Below are positions 1 to 7,374 of a stretch of DNA of 12,742 nt, piece after piece; position 1 is the first letter of the stretch, and every line of letters starts with the position of its first letter. The notes under the pieces were generated by a model. It was not told the DNA's origin and ran no database searches. It saw only the letters and a list, made by a program, of their open reading frames with translations. A program made the translations under genes and the position numbers. Source of the stretch: JALXCH01 sp964495805 (lineage in GTDB: Bacteria; Calditrichota; Calditrichia; RBG-13-44-9); assembly GCA_964495805.1 (NCBI GenBank), contig CAZBWV010000025.1, positions 1 through 12,742 on the forward strand. The letters run 5' to 3'.

Positions 1-148
1 CTCCAAAATCATGTTTGCCCGATCGATTTCTCCCATCCCTCTGATTTTCCTGTTCCCCTTTCGATAATTTTTCCCTTTTTTTTCTCACCCATTGCTTCAT
101 AACTTATTTTATCAGAAAGCGAAACAAATTCATTGCAAGGAGGCTGGC

Positions 149-2635
149 ATGGCCATTACCGAATTGACTCCCCGGCAACTTCGCAGGAGCATTAATCTGC
201 GGACATTACCCTTCGAAACGACGGACGATATCGAACCTCTGGACGAGGTAATTGGTCAGGAACGCGCTATTCGGGCGCTGGAACTGGCGCTGGAAATGGA
301 CCATTCCGGTTACAACGTGTTTGTAACCGGCGTATCCGGTACCGGAAAAACCACGATTGTGCACGAGATTCTGAAAAAAATAGCCCGAACCAGACCGGTT
401 CCCAGCGACTGGGTATATGTGTATAATTTTAGCGACCCCGATCAACCGGTTGCACTGGAATTGCCCGCCGGGAAAGGGAAAATCTTCAAAGGGGATATGA
501 ATGAGCTCATTCGCACATTGAAGAAAGAAATTCCCGAAACTTTCGACAGCGACGAGTATGAAAATGAGAAAATGACCATCATCAATCGCAATAACGAAAA
601 TAAGCGGGAGATTTTATCCCGACTGGAAGAGGAAGCCCGTGCCAATGGGATGCAGATTCAGAGCACTCCGGCGGGTTTTCAAACGGTTGTGTTGAAAGGG
701 GATAAACCCATAACTCCGGAAGAGTTTGAGAAGTTGAGTGAGGAGGAGAAGGCGGAAATAACCCGCCGTTTGGAACAGATGCAGGAAAAAATCAATCTGG
801 CGGTGCGGGACCTGGTGCGGGTGGATAAACGCATCCAGCAGGAAATTCGCCGACTGAACGAGCGCATCGCCACATTTATTGTGGAACGTTACATCAACGA
901 ATTGAAAAATGACTACCGGGATTTTCCGCCCATACAGAAATATCTGGACCAGGTTAGCCACGATATTATTTCCAATATCAACGAATTCCTCACTCAGACG
1001 CGGGAAGAGTCCTCTGCCAAACCATCCAAACATCCCGCTGCTCCTTCCCATTTCAAGCGCTACGAAGTTAATGTGCTGGTGGATCATAGCGAGGCAGAGG
1101 GGGCGCCGGTTATTTACGAAGCAAATCCCACCTACAACAACCTGTTTGGTCGCATCGAAAAACAGATGGTAATGGGAGCGCAGGTAACCGATTTCACCAT
1201 GATCAAAAGTGGCAGCCTGTTGCGTGCTAATGGTGGCTATTTGGTTACCGATGCATTTCATGTGCTAAAAAATCCGTTTGTGTACGATGCGCTGAAGCGG
1301 GCAATTAAAACCAAGGAAATCTGCATCGAGGATGTCTCCGAACTGTATGGCTTTCTTTCCTCCGCCGGATTGCGCCCCAAACCCATACCATTAACCGTAA
1401 AAGTGATTTTAATTGGCTGGAATCAGATTTACTATCTGCTGCAGGCATACGATCAGGACTTTTCGAAAATTTTCAAGATTCGGGCAGATTTCGATTACGA
1501 AACGGACAGCACCCGGGAATCGTTACTGAAATACGCCCGGTTCATTCGGCGTGTGTGCGATCAGGAAGGGCTATTGCCGTTTCACCGAAGCGCTGTGCGG
1601 GAAGTATTGTTTTACGGACACCGGCTGGTGGAGGACCAGAAGAAGATCAGTATTCGGTTCGGCTCTTTGATGGGCATCATCCGGGAAGCGGCTCATTTCG
1701 CGCACAAGGACGGGTCGCAAACCGTGCGGGATAAACATGTTAAAAAGGCAATTCAAGAGTATGAATTCCGTCACAGCCTGGTGCAGGAAAAAATTCAGGA
1801 AATGTTTCGCCGGGATATCTTCCGAATCGATACGACCGGAGAGAAGGTGGGGCAGATTAACGGACTTTCGGTGTATTCCCTGGGAGATTTTACCTTCGGA
1901 CGTCCCAACCGAATTACTGCCAAAACATATATCGGTAACGAGAATGTGGTGAACATTGAGCGAAAAGCCCGATTGAGCGGGAAAATTCACGATAAGGGGT
2001 TACTGATTCTCAGCGGATTTTTCAACTCCAAATTTGGGTCTCATATTCCGCTGGGGTTCTCTGCCAGTCTAACATTTGAGCAAAGTTATTCCATGATCGA
2101 TGGCGATTCGGCTTCTTCCACGGAGCTGTACGCATTAATTTCCAGTCTGGCCAACGTGCCACTAAAGCAGGGGATTGCGGTCACCGGTTCGGTGAATCAG
2201 AACGGGGAAGTGCAGGCGATCGGCGGAGTCAATCAGAAAATTGAGGGATTTTTTGCCGTGTGTCGGGAGAAGGGACTCACCGGTGAACAGGGAGTGTTAA
2301 TTCCCCGTAGCAATGTGGAGAATCTGATGTTAAAAGACGAAGTGATTCGGGCTGTTCAGGAGGGCAAATTTCACATCTGGGCGGTGGATACCATAGAAGA
2401 TGGGCTGAAAGTGCTAACGGGTCTGGAGCCCGGGGAACGTCTGCGCAATGGGCGATTCCCGAAGGATAGCATATATTGCCGGGTGGAGCGCACGTTGCGC
2501 ACCTTTGCCCGTCGCGCCGATGCATTCCGGCGAAGCATTCGCGGTCGGGAGAAATCCGCTGCGGAAGAAAATAATCAGGCAACCAGAAAGCAGAAAAAAG
2601 ATGACGAGGAGCAGGAGAATAACCAATCGGATTGA
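149..2635 (+). CDS. Lon-family ATP-dependent protease (AAA_32/Lon_C, LonB-like)
   Basis: Cytoplasmic AAA+ serine protease that unfolds and degrades proteins using ATP. The frame is open from 92, but I start it at ATG 149, where AAGGAGG sits just upstream and the typical N-terminus (MAITELTPRQLR) begins; this gives 828 aa. Walker A GVSGTGKT is at residues 61-68, a Walker B-like YLVTDA has Asp368, and a charged, probably coiled-coil insertion spans about 145-255. The C-terminal peptidase domain (about 570-775) has the S16 catalytic Ser654 in DGDSAS and Lys697 in GGVNQKIEG. Their spacing of 43 residues equals that of E. coli Lon (Ser679/Lys722). The order of ATPase, large insertion and Lon_C, without the classical Lon substrate-binding N-domain, fits the COG1067 group rather than classical Lon. 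The last 45 or so residues are a K/R/E-rich tail outside the domain. It stands alone and ends at a terminator shared with rplT. Confidence 0.93.
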   Translation: MAITELTPRQLRRSINLRTLPFETTDDIEPLDEVIGQERAIRALELALEMDHSGYNVFVTGVSGTGKTTIVHEILKKIARTRPVPSDWVYVYNFSDPDQPVALELPAGKGKIFKGDMNELIRTLKKEIPETFDSDEYENEKMTIINRNNENKREILSRLEEEARANGMQIQSTPAGFQTVVLKGDKPITPEEFEKLSEEEKAEITRRLEQMQEKINLAVRDLVRVDKRIQQEIRRLNERIATFIVERYINELKNDYRDFPPIQKYLDQVSHDIISNINEFLTQTREESSAKPSKHPAAPSHFKRYEVNVLVDHSEAEGAPVIYEANPTYNNLFGRIEKQMVMGAQVTDFTMIKSGSLLRANGGYLVTDAFHVLKNPFVYDALKRAIKTKEICIEDVSELYGFLSSAGLRPKPIPLTVKVILIGWNQIYYLLQAYDQDFSKIFKIRADFDYETDSTRESLLKYARFIRRVCDQEGLLPFHRSAVREVLFYGHRLVEDQKKISIRFGSLMGIIREAAHFAHKDGSQTVRDKHVKKAIQEYEFRHSLVQEKIQEMFRRDIFRIDTTGEKVGQINGLSVYSLGDFTFGRPNRITAKTYIGNENVVNIERKARLSGKIHDKGLLILSGFFNSKFGSHIPLGFSASLTFEQSYSMIDGDSASSTELYALISSLANVPLKQGIAVTGSVNQNGEVQAIGGVNQKIEGFFAVCREKGLTGEQGVLIPRSNVENLMLKDEVIRAVQEGKFHIWAVDTIEDGLKVLTGLEPGERLRNGRFPKDSIYCRVERTLRTFARRADAFRRSIRGREKSAAEENNQATRKQKKDDEEQENNQSD

Positions 2636-2664
2636 AGCAAAAAGCCATGATCAATGGAAGAAAT

Positions 2665-2695
2665 AAAAAAAGGCGAGCACAGGCTCGCCTTTTTT
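2665..2695. terminator. Bidirectional intrinsic terminator between the Lon gene and rplT
   Basis: A perfect 8-bp stem AGGCGAGC/GCTCGCCT (2671-2678 with 2683-2690) and loop ACAG is flanked by an A-run on the left and a T-run on the right. Either strand therefore reads as a GC hairpin followed by U's. It lies 30 nt after the Lon stop and 18 nt after the rplT stop, between convergent genes. Confidence 0.9.
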
Positions 2696-2712
2696 AGTGG
2701 AGATTTGCCATG

Positions 2713-3063
2713 TCAGGAAGCGGTGACTTCCTGAACCAGTGTTTCGAATGCCTGTGGTTCGTGCATAGCCATGTGAGCCAGGGCTTTGCGATCCAGATCG
2801 ATGTTTTTCTCCTTCAGCAGATGGATAAAGCGTGAGTAGGAGATTCCGTTCTGGCGGCAGGCTGCATTAATACGCACAATCCATAATCGCCGAAAATTGC
2901 GTTTTTTCTGCCGACGGTCGCGGTAGGCATATTGCAAGCCTTTCTCTACCTGATCCTTGGCTGTTTTATATAATTTACCGCGACCCAACCGATAGCCTTT
3001 GGCCATTTTCAGAATTTTTTTATGACGCTTTTTAGCCGCCACATTGTTTTTTGCTCTTGGCAT
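2713..3063 (-). CDS. rplT: 50S ribosomal protein L20
   Basis: Binds 23S rRNA early in assembly of the large ribosomal subunit. The 116-aa product (E. coli L20 is 118) has the family signature: an extremely basic N-terminal half beginning MPRAKNNVAAKKRHKK with RRLWIVRINAACRQNG in the middle, then a globular C-terminal half (GISYSRFIHLL, LDRKALAHMA). The ATG is preceded by GGAGG with a 6-nt spacer. It is the last gene of thrS-infC-rpmI-rplT, 21 nt after rpmI, and runs into the terminator at 2665-2695. L20 represses translation of rpmI-rplT in E. coli and binds the operon leader in Bacillus; I could not identify an operator here by eye. Confidence 0.98.
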   Translation of the reverse strand: MPRAKNNVAAKKRHKKILKMAKGYRLGRGKLYKTAKDQVEKGLQYAYRDRRQKKRNFRRLWIVRINAACRQNGISYSRFIHLLKEKNIDLDRKALAHMAMHEPQAFETLVQEVTAS

Positions 3064-3084
3064 AATTGTCCTCCGCCTGTTTTA

Positions 3085-3279
3085 CTATTCCAGAATCATT
3101 TCATGTGCGCGCGGGGCATCTGCTTTGTGCAGGTAAGCCGGTTTGCGCAGATTCCGTTTCCGTTTACGCGTTTTGGATGTGAGAATGTGACTCTTATAAG
3201 CGCGGCGAGATTTGATCTTCCCGCTGGCGGTCACTTTAAAACGCTTTTTCGCACCGCGACGCGATTTCATCTTTGGCAT
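3085..3279 (-). CDS. rpmI: 50S ribosomal protein L35
   Basis: Small, highly basic large-subunit protein of 64 aa, the normal family length. The N-terminus MPKMKSRRGAKKRFKVTASG and the segment RRAYKSHILTSKTRKRKRNL are diagnostic for L35. The ATG start has a purine-rich GGAAAGGGAAC upstream. It lies 82 nt downstream of infC and 21 nt upstream of rplT, the standard position. The infC-rpmI gap is A/T-rich; I see no terminator in it, so co-transcription with infC is likely. Confidence 0.97.
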   Translation of the reverse strand: MPKMKSRRGAKKRFKVTASGKIKSRRAYKSHILTSKTRKRKRNLRKPAYLHKADAPRAHEMILE

Positions 3280-3361
3280 ATCTGTTCCCTTTCCATTTAT
3301 TCCTGAAAATTATGAAATTACCAAATCGATAAATGAATAGCCCCTGAATCTTTTCCGCTTT

Positions 3362-3889
3362 TTATGAATGTTTTCCGGTCAGGGGCGTCAGAACCATCAC
3401 CATCCGGCGACCTTCCATTTTAATCACACCCTCCGGCCTGGCCAGGTCCGAAAGCGCTTCCTTAACCCGTTCCATCAATTGCCGACCGAATTCCTGATAC
3501 ACCATCTCACGGCCCCGGAAAATAATGGTTACTTTTACTTTGTTGCGTTGTTCCAGAAATTTTCGGGCAAAGCGCAATTTGGTCTCCAGATCGTGGTCAT
3601 CCGTTTTGGGACGCAACCGAATTTCTTTCACCACAATAGTATGTTGCCGCTTTTTGCCCTCTTTCTCCTTCTTACTTTGTTCGTACTTATATTTGCCGTA
3701 GTCCATAATACGGCACACCGGGGGATTCGCATTCGGTGCCACTTCCACCAGATCCAGACCATATTCTTCCGCTTTCCGTAAGGCTTCCCGTGTGGGAACC
3801 ACCCCCAATTGCTCACCCGAAGGTGAAATTAATCGTACCGATGCCACCCGAATCTGGTCGTTGATACGAACCGATTTTTGCCTGGAAAT
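3362..3889 (-). CDS. infC: Translation initiation factor IF-3 (AUU start codon)
   Basis: IF-3 binds the 30S subunit, prevents premature 50S joining and checks the start codon-initiator tRNA pairing. The frame contains no ATG near the family's usual N-terminus. The conserved IF-3 opening RINDQIRV lies upstream of the first conventional start (GTG at 3847). Reading back gives ATT at 3889-3887, preceded by AAGGAG with a 6-nt spacer and by an in-frame TAA at 3907-3905. From ATT the product is 175 aa, in the normal 170-180 range; from GTG it would be 161 aa and lack the conserved start. The N-domain (GEQLGVVPTREAL, VCRIMDYGKYKYEQ), the lysine-rich linker and the C-domain (KEIRLRPKTDDHDLETK, KVTIIFRGREMVY) are all intact. 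It lies 24 nt after thrS. An AUU start is known for infC in other bacteria and allows IF-3 to repress its own translation. Confidence 0.93.
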   Translation of the reverse strand: MSRQKSVRINDQIRVASVRLISPSGEQLGVVPTREALRKAEEYGLDLVEVAPNANPPVCRIMDYGKYKYEQSKKEKEGKKRQHTIVVKEIRLRPKTDDHDLETKLRFARKFLEQRNKVKVTIIFRGREMVYQEFGRQLMERVKEALSDLARPEGVIKMEGRRMVMVLTPLTGKHS

Positions 3890-3901
3890 AACCTGCTCCT
3901 T
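3887..3901 (-). promoter_or_regulatory. infC ribosome-binding site with rare AUU initiation codon
   Basis: On the - strand, AAGGAG (3901-3896), spacer CAGGTT, then ATT (3889-3887). In-frame TAA is only five codons upstream of the ATT and no ATG, GTG or TTG occurs between them. This decides the infC start and marks the likely site of IF-3 autoregulation, as known from E. coli. Confidence 0.8.
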
Positions 3902-3913
3902 GTTTTAATTCAA

Positions 3914-5836
3914 CTACGCTTTATTTTGAATTTCGTCCGTCAACCGTTTCAGGAACTCATCCAGTTCCATCTGTCCCAGATCGCCTTCTCCTTTACGGCG
4001 GACGGAAATTTTGCCCGATTCCGCTTCTTTGTCACCCACAATAACCATGTAGGGTATTTTGTGGACTTCTGCTTCACGGATTTTGTAACCCACTTTTTCG
4101 CTCCGCGTATCCAGCTCCGCGCGGATGCCCGCCTGGCGCAAATTCTCAAATACTTTGCGGGCATAATCATGATTCCGCTCGGTAATGGGAATCACCTGAA
4201 CCTGCACAGGTGCCAGCCACAGCGGAAAAGCACCGGCGTAATGTTCAATTAGCACACCAAAGAAGCGTTCGATGGAACCTAACAACGCCCGGTGCACCAT
4301 GATGGGCTGATGCGGTTGTCCATCCTCACCGATGTATTCCACCTGGAACCGTTCCGGAAGGTTAAAGTCCACCTGAATAGTGGAGCACTGCCAGGAACGT
4401 CCCAGCGTATCTTTAATTTTAATATCGATTTTCGGACCGTAAAAGACACCCTCGCCGGGATCGATTTCATAATCCAGTTGCCGGGTCTCCAGCGCCTCTT
4501 TCAGGGCAGCCGTTGCCCGTTCCCAGTTCTCTAATGTACCCACGTATTTTTCCGGCCGGGTGGAGAGATAAATTTCGTATTGATCGAACCCGAATGTGCG
4601 CAGGATGAACAGGGTGAAATCCAGCACTTTCAGGATTTCGTTGTTCAACTGATCCGGTGTACAGAAGATGTGCGCATCGTCCTGGGTGAAACCGCGAACG
4701 CGCATCAGACCGTGCAACACACCGGAACGTTCATATCGGTAAACCGTTCCCAGCTCAAACAGACGGATGGGCAGCTCCCGGTAACTGCGTAAGTGCGATT
4801 TGTAGATGGTAATGTGGAACGGACAGTTCATTGGTTTAAGCTGGTATTCCACATCGTCCACCACCATGGGGCTAAACATGTTTTCCCGATAAAATCCGGT
4901 ATGTCCGCTGGTTTCCCACAGATGTAATTTGGCAATGTGGGGTGTGTAAATCAGTTCATATCCGTGGTTGTAGTGTTCCTGGATGACAAATTCTTCCAGA
5001 ATTCGCCGGACCCGGGCACCCCGTGGGTGCCAGAGAATGAGACCATTGCCAATGCTTTCCTGAATGCTGAACAGATCCAGCTCGCGGCCCAATTTGCGGT
5101 GGTCGCGTTTTTTAGCTTCTTCCAGCCGGTGCAAATGGTCTTCCAGCATTTTCTTTTTCGGATAGGCAGTGGCGTAAAGCCGTTGCAGCATTTTGTTCTT
5201 TTCGTCGCCCCGCCAGTATGCTCCGGCAACGTTGAGCAGCTTGAAATGTTTGCCGATCCGCCCTGTGGAAGGAAGATGCGGACCCCGGCACAGGTCGGTG
5301 AATTCTCCCTGTGTGTAAGCGGATATGTCTTCCTGCAGCTCCTCGATGAGTTCAATCTTCAGGTCTTCATGGATTTTTTTGAAGAACTCAATCGCTTCTT
5401 CCCGACTCATCTCCTTGCGAACAATGGGGTAGTCCTCATCGACAATTTTAGCCATTTCCTGTTCGATGAGCGGGAAATCTTCCGGAGTGATGGGACGATC
5501 CAGATCGATGTCGTAATAGAAGCCATCCTCAATGGGTGGTCCAATGCCCAGTTTGGCTTCCGGAAACAGCCGTTTAATGGCTTGAGCCATCAGGTGAGCC
5601 GCACTGTGCCAGAAGACTTCGCGACCTTCTTTATCTTCAAATGTGAGAATCTGAATTTCCGCATCTTCGGTAATGGGTTCGGGAAGGCTTTGTACCCGGC
5701 CATTTACTTTAATCCCGGTTGCTTCCTTCGCCAGCTTTCGGGGAAGTTGCTTCAGAAGGTCCAATCCGGTAATGCCAGCGGGAAACTCCTCCGTGCGACC
5801 GTCCGGGAACGTGATTTTAATTTTTTGACTTTCCAT
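3914..5836 (-). CDS. thrS: Threonyl-tRNA synthetase
   Basis: Class II synthetase that charges tRNA-Thr in the cytoplasm and edits mischarged Ser-tRNA. The 640-aa product (E. coli 642) has an N-terminal TGS domain (about 1-65). The editing domain has HSAAH (His77, His81) and CRGPH (Cys183, His187). The class II core has zinc ligands Cys338 (PMNCPFH), His389 (DDAHIF) and His515 (MVHRALLGS), each exactly four residues later than E. coli Cys334/His385/His511. Motif 2 is RYERSGVLHGLMRVRGF, motif 3 is HRALLGSIERF, and an anticodon-binding domain follows from about 545. I chose ATG 5836, with AAGG 9 nt upstream. The in-frame TTG at 5845 abuts that AAGG and cannot use it. It is the first gene of the thrS-infC-rpmI-rplT operon and lies 36 nt after the hairpin that follows tRNA-Val. 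No clear promoter is seen between that hairpin and the ATG. Confidence 0.98.
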   Translation of the reverse strand: MESQKIKITFPDGRTEEFPAGITGLDLLKQLPRKLAKEATGIKVNGRVQSLPEPITEDAEIQILTFEDKEGREVFWHSAAHLMAQAIKRLFPEAKLGIGPPIEDGFYYDIDLDRPITPEDFPLIEQEMAKIVDEDYPIVRKEMSREEAIEFFKKIHEDLKIELIEELQEDISAYTQGEFTDLCRGPHLPSTGRIGKHFKLLNVAGAYWRGDEKNKMLQRLYATAYPKKKMLEDHLHRLEEAKKRDHRKLGRELDLFSIQESIGNGLILWHPRGARVRRILEEFVIQEHYNHGYELIYTPHIAKLHLWETSGHTGFYRENMFSPMVVDDVEYQLKPMNCPFHITIYKSHLRSYRELPIRLFELGTVYRYERSGVLHGLMRVRGFTQDDAHIFCTPDQLNNEILKVLDFTLFILRTFGFDQYEIYLSTRPEKYVGTLENWERATAALKEALETRQLDYEIDPGEGVFYGPKIDIKIKDTLGRSWQCSTIQVDFNLPERFQVEYIGEDGQPHQPIMVHRALLGSIERFFGVLIEHYAGAFPLWLAPVQVQVIPITERNHDYARKVFENLRQAGIRAELDTRSEKVGYKIREAEVHKIPYMVIVGDKEAESGKISVRRKGEGDLGQMELDEFLKRLTDEIQNKA

Positions 5837-5872
5837 GATGTACAACCTTACTACCGTTTGCTTCGGTCATAT

Positions 5873-5903
5873 TAAAGAAAGCCACGAATCGCGGATTCGT
5901 GGC
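5873..5903 (-). terminator. Hairpin after tRNA-Val / thrS leader hairpin
   Basis: Perfect 10-bp inverted repeat GCCACGAATC (5881-5890) and GATTCGTGGC (5894-5903) with a 3-nt loop, followed on the - strand by TTTCTTTAA. It begins 8 nt after the tRNA-Val 3' end and reads as its intrinsic terminator. It is also only 36 nt from the thrS start codon, so partial read-through into thrS is possible. Confidence 0.8.
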
Positions 5904-5911
5904 CCCTTTTG

Positions 5912-5985
5912 TGGGGCGGGCCAGAGTCGAACTGACGACCTCTACGATGTCAACGTAGCGCTCTAACCAACTGAGCTACCGCCCC
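5912..5985 (-). tRNA. tRNA-Val (anticodon GAC)
   Basis: The 74-nt - strand sequence folds as a full cloverleaf. The acceptor stem is GGGGCGG/CCGCCCC, the D-arm GCTC/GAGC with loop AGTTGGTTA, and the anticodon stem CTACG/CGTAG with loop TTGACAT (GAC at positions 34-36, reading GUC/GUU Val codons). The variable loop has 5 nt, and the T-arm GTCAG/CTGGC with loop TTCGACT has one G-T pair. The discriminator base is A. No 3' CCA is encoded; ACAAAAG follows, so CCA would be added enzymatically. Confidence 0.97.
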
Positions 5986-6003
5986 AAACAAAAATGGCCG
6001 AAA

Positions 6004-6032
6004 AATTTAACATTCGCTTAATTTTAATGCAA
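6004..6032 (-). promoter_or_regulatory. Candidate promoter of tRNA-Val
   Basis: On the - strand TTGCAT (6032-6027), a 17-nt spacer and TAAATT (6009-6004) resemble -35 and -10 boxes about 18 nt upstream of the tRNA 5' end. Each box matches the sigma-70 consensus only partly (3/6 and 4/6). Confidence 0.4.
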
Positions 6033-6139
6033 CAGAAATTTATTCTTTCCGGCATATTTTAAGGTGAGAATTTAACCGAAATTCACTGAAAATCAAAGGA
6101 ATTTGTAAACTGAGCGGACAGGTTTTTGCTTTTGTCATA

Positions 6140-7150
6140 TTACCGCTTGCGGGATTGTGGTGTTCGGAGGTTGCCCAGGGCAATTTGAATATTCCGCATG
6201 AAGCGCCGGTGACCGGTTCGGCGAACGGGAGTTCCCTCAAACATTTGTTCAAATTCCTTCTGACGGAGATTTTGCAAATGGACAAGGTTCAGCTCTTCCG
6301 GCGAAAAGCGGGAGAAAAAATCGGTTTCCTGGGTGTCGCTGGCAAAGCGGTTCCAGGGACACACTTCCTGACAGATGTCGCATCCGAAAATATGATTTCC
6401 CATGGCGGAATGAAATTCCGGGCTAATTTCCCCTTCGTGTTCAATGGTTAAATAAGATATGCACCGACGGGCATCCACTACTCCCGGAGCGACGATGGCC
6501 CGGGTGGGACAGGCAGAGATGCATCGATTGCAGGTGCCGCAATAATCGGTGGTCAGTGGTTCGTCCGGCGGTAGGGGAAGATTCAGCAAAATACCACCCA
6601 GAAAATACCAGGAGCCTTTTCCTTTTAGAATCAGCATGGCATTTTTGCCTATCCAGCCCAGCCCTGCTTTTTGTGCCAGTGCACGTTCCAGAATGGGGAA
6701 AGAGTCCACAAAAATGCGCCCTTTGGTTTTCGGCTCCCGTTGGGTCAGCCAGTTCAGCAGTTGTTTGAGCTTTTTCCGCAGCACTTTATGGTAATCCCGT
6801 CCGCGGGCATATAGGGAGATGTTGCCAATAGAAGGCGGAGTTTGCAGCGGTTCCCGGGAACGAAAATAGGGATAAGCGGCAATAAGCACGCTCTCCGTTT
6901 CGGGGAAAAAAGCCCTTGGATCAGCGCGTTTTTCCCCGGTGGTGGCCATCCAGTCCATGGTGCCGTGGTAACCCTCTTCAAGCCACCTTTGCAGATGCCC
7001 GGCGTGTTTGTGTAGTGTTTCCGCATCGGTAATTCCTACCGCCTGAAAGCCCAATTTTAAAGCTTGCTGCTTCAGCGCCGTTTTTATGGATTTCGGTGAA
7101 GATGATTCGGGCATCGATTTTTTTTTCTGAAAATATCCGAAGATTTTCAT
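6140..7150 (-). CDS. queG: Epoxyqueuosine reductase
   Basis: Cobalamin- and iron-sulfur-dependent enzyme of the last step of queuosine synthesis: it reduces epoxyqueuosine to queuosine at position 34 of tRNAs with GUN anticodons. The 336-aa protein has the N-terminal cobalamin-binding region (GFQAVGITDA, LYARGRDYHKVLRKKL) and the conserved FVDSFPILERALAQKAGLGW with Asp149. WIGKN follows. The ferredoxin-like part has Cys204, 207, 210, 214 (CGTCNRCISACP) and Cys230, 257, 260, 264 (CDICQEVCPWNRF), enough for two [4Fe-4S] clusters. I use ATG 7150, with GGAG about 11 nt upstream; the first 13 or so residues (KIFGYFQKKKS) are extra, and Met13 is an alternative start without a visible RBS. It is shorter than E. 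coli QueG (379 aa), lacking much of the C-terminal repeat region, as in many bacteria. It is a single gene, divergent from the lipoprotein gene. Confidence 0.94.
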   Translation of the reverse strand: MKIFGYFQKKKSMPESSSPKSIKTALKQQALKLGFQAVGITDAETLHKHAGHLQRWLEEGYHGTMDWMATTGEKRADPRAFFPETESVLIAAYPYFRSREPLQTPPSIGNISLYARGRDYHKVLRKKLKQLLNWLTQREPKTKGRIFVDSFPILERALAQKAGLGWIGKNAMLILKGKGSWYFLGGILLNLPLPPDEPLTTDYCGTCNRCISACPTRAIVAPGVVDARRCISYLTIEHEGEISPEFHSAMGNHIFGCDICQEVCPWNRFASDTQETDFFSRFSPEELNLVHLQNLRQKEFEQMFEGTPVRRTGHRRFMRNIQIALGNLRTPQSRKR

Positions 7151-7306
7151 CAGGGAACAAGCTCCAATAAGAGAAACGGGACGATGCCGGGTTCCGATTT
7201 TTGCTCCCTATGGCACATGCTTTTGGCCTCTGCCTGCACGGATGGAAATTTAAATTTTCGTACAAGCATTCAACCAGAAGAAAAACAGGTTTTTGGCGAA
7301 TTTCGT

Positions 7307-7335
7307 TTGTATCCTTTTCTATCCCGTACTATATT
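7307..7335 (+). promoter_or_regulatory. Candidate promoter of the lipoprotein gene
   Basis: TTGTAT (7307-7312), a 17-nt spacer and TATATT (7330-7335, 5/6 to TATAAT) would start transcription near 7342, about 33 nt before the ATG. The -35 box is weak. The rest of the divergent gap 7151-7306 shows no gene. Confidence 0.4.
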
Positions 7336-7374
7336 GTCTCAACTATTTTGGCTTAAAAATCAGGAGGCGTACCA

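Noticed and set aside
1..148. Gene or clear promoter at the left edge
   Set aside because: The segment is pyrimidine-rich (about 20-100) with A/T-rich DNA around 100-130; no coding pattern, and several equally weak -10-like words, so I make no promoter call.
614..1261. 215-codon open frame on the - strand
   Set aside because: Antisense to the Lon-family protease within its ATPase insertion; no RBS or domain.
4937..5875. 312-codon open frame on the + strand
   Set aside because: Lies antisense to thrS, whose motifs are complete; the translated sequence has no recognisable domain. It is a shadow of thrS codon usage.
5837..5912. T-box leader for thrS
   Set aside because: The gap between the hairpin and the start is about 36 nt; no AGGGUGG-like T-box sequence or specifier stem is visible.
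5912..5985. tRNA-Val as an integration (att) site
   Set aside because: No direct repeat of the tRNA 3' end, integrase or foreign-looking genes on either side; both flanks are housekeeping genes.
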